Positions 63,055 through 64,000 of a DNA stretch of 64,000 nucleotides are shown piece after piece (within the stretch, counting starts at the first letter, position 1; every line of letters starts with the position of its first letter). Below the pieces are notes generated by a model. That model saw nothing but the letters and a program-made list of their open reading frames with translations. It did not search any database and was not told the DNA's origin. The stretch is from Phymatolithon calcareum (Eukaryota > Rhodophyta > Florideophyceae > Hapalidiales). Position numbers and translations under genes: made by a program. The stretch lies in contig OZ345362.1 of NCBI GenBank assembly GCA_977006965.1, positions 868,001-932,000 of the forward strand. Reading direction: 5' to 3'.

Positions 63055-63854
63055 TGTCTTTCTTTCTTTATTGCAGACGACACAAATTTAACGCCAGAAC
63101 TAATACTATAGAAAGTTGTCATTGTTGAAGAATTGGAGTATCTCTACGGGTCCCTCCCTGCACAGATCTTCTACGGTTTTGTCAAGCACACTTCCGATCA
63201 ATTGCCTTCGATAGGCGGTCCGACCAGAGCAGCGTAGGATTAGGTCCTCCACTGTCTCCTTGACGCCATGGGGGCAGACCGTGACCGTAGATAGGTCCAT
63301 TGCTTTCCTTCTACAGGGCGGTTTGACAATGGGTCGTGTGGCTTCCAAAGTGAGAGGTATCGCTTCACGCGACACAAGACTCGTTTCCAAAATTCACAGC
63401 CGCGCGAGCTCATCAGCTGCCTCATTCTTCGGGACGCCGCAGTGACTAGGTATCCAAACACACACTCTATGTGAGCCTCGGGGGACACTACTTGTTCTAT
63501 AAGATTCCATAGATTCTGGACCATATTACCAAACATGCGCGGTTGCCCGCTGAGCGCGTCTATGCGGTTACAGCTGTCAGTGCACAATTTGATAATGCTG
63601 CCTCGTGAAAGCTGTTGATTTGACACTGCCCGAACGCATGCACGACCACACATGCCTCCGCGTCGATGCAAGAGGGTCTTGGACCGGAGTTTTTGGCTAA
63701 GCTCCAGGTAATGCACTTTGACGCTCAGTTATTTGTTGAGATGAATTCCGAGGAACTTGTATGCCGCAACTGCGTTGATTGCCTCGCCGTTGATATTGTT
63801 ACCGTTTATAATTTCGTGTGGAGACAGTCCGCCTGTAGCAAATCCTAGCACCTC
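63055..63854 (-). mobile_element. LINE family B copy with internal deletion
   Basis: The 3' end carries the same CTTTCTTTCTTT tail and the CTCTACGGGTC block as 7650-7760. Minus-strand frames 63106-63390 and 63240-63716 encode RNase H pieces (DSCNRIDALSGQPRMFGNMV, PHGVKETVEDLILRCSGR). SQKLRSKTLLHRR is joined almost directly to the RNase H region, so roughly 1 kb present in the 7.6-11 kb copy is missing. The 5' end is truncated at 63854, within the reverse transcriptase. Confidence 0.8.
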
Positions 63855-64000
63855 AGATGCTAGGAATTGCTGCATATGAACAGGTGCTGCAACTGCTTAC
63901 CTTGAAGTAAATGGAAAATACCCAAAGGGCTGTGCGCCGTTTTAGAAAGTTCCACTCCACATACGACTGGAATGAATAAAACTGCGTTCAACAAATCTAT
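63855..64000. other. Window edge, nothing recognised
   Basis: No coding or repeat assigned. Confidence 0.4.

Overview
The window looks like nuclear DNA of a photosynthetic eukaryote, most plausibly a florideophyte red alga of the Chondrus type. This is inference from three things: long intronless genes, a recognisable chloroplast-type photosystem II S4-domain protein near the right end, and a very dense load of broken retrotransposons between small gene islands. There are no operons, bacterial ribosome binding sites, CRISPR arrays or phage genes, and I found no complete tRNA or rRNA gene.

Layout. Bases 1-32500 are a transposon graveyard. Several families of LINE retrotransposon, almost all on the minus strand and all broken, alternate with one broken Ty3/gypsy element (13950-17860, plus strand), a solo LTR (4233-5292) and a non-autonomous hAT-like DNA transposon (1108-2071) lodged inside a second LTR copy. 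Several insertions can be dated relative to each other because target-site duplications are still readable. Bases 32500-43000 hold smaller elements: a pogo-like transposase relic, a likely pogo-like non-autonomous element, a tRNA-derived SINE, an inverted pair of TTACAG-rich repeats and strong hairpins.

Bases 43465-50926 carry the most distinctive feature. Four paralogous genes lie in the same orientation, each with a core containing a CAACDITHG motif and a downstream HRDE motif, and each with short [DE]A[VI]VP motifs outside the core. Their function is unknown. Bases 52893-57035 encode a 1380-residue protein with N-terminal membrane segments and C-terminal Sel1/TPR-like repeats, followed by a small acidic protein. 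After another stretch of small elements (a nested pair with 14-bp and 8-bp target duplications at 59531-60000 and a second SINE at 60848), a coiled-coil gene (61461-61835, minus) and the photosystem II S4-domain gene (61998-62963, plus) are transcribed divergently from a 162-bp gap. The window ends in another truncated LINE.

How the parts relate: the only gene with a confident role is the plastid S4 protein. The four-gene family and the 1380-residue protein are probably real genes because they have long open frames and, for the family, clear purifying selection on the core across copies. Almost everything else is mobile-element debris. One LINE family carries a 2A-like ribosome-skipping motif (10756-10782) upstream of its endonuclease region.
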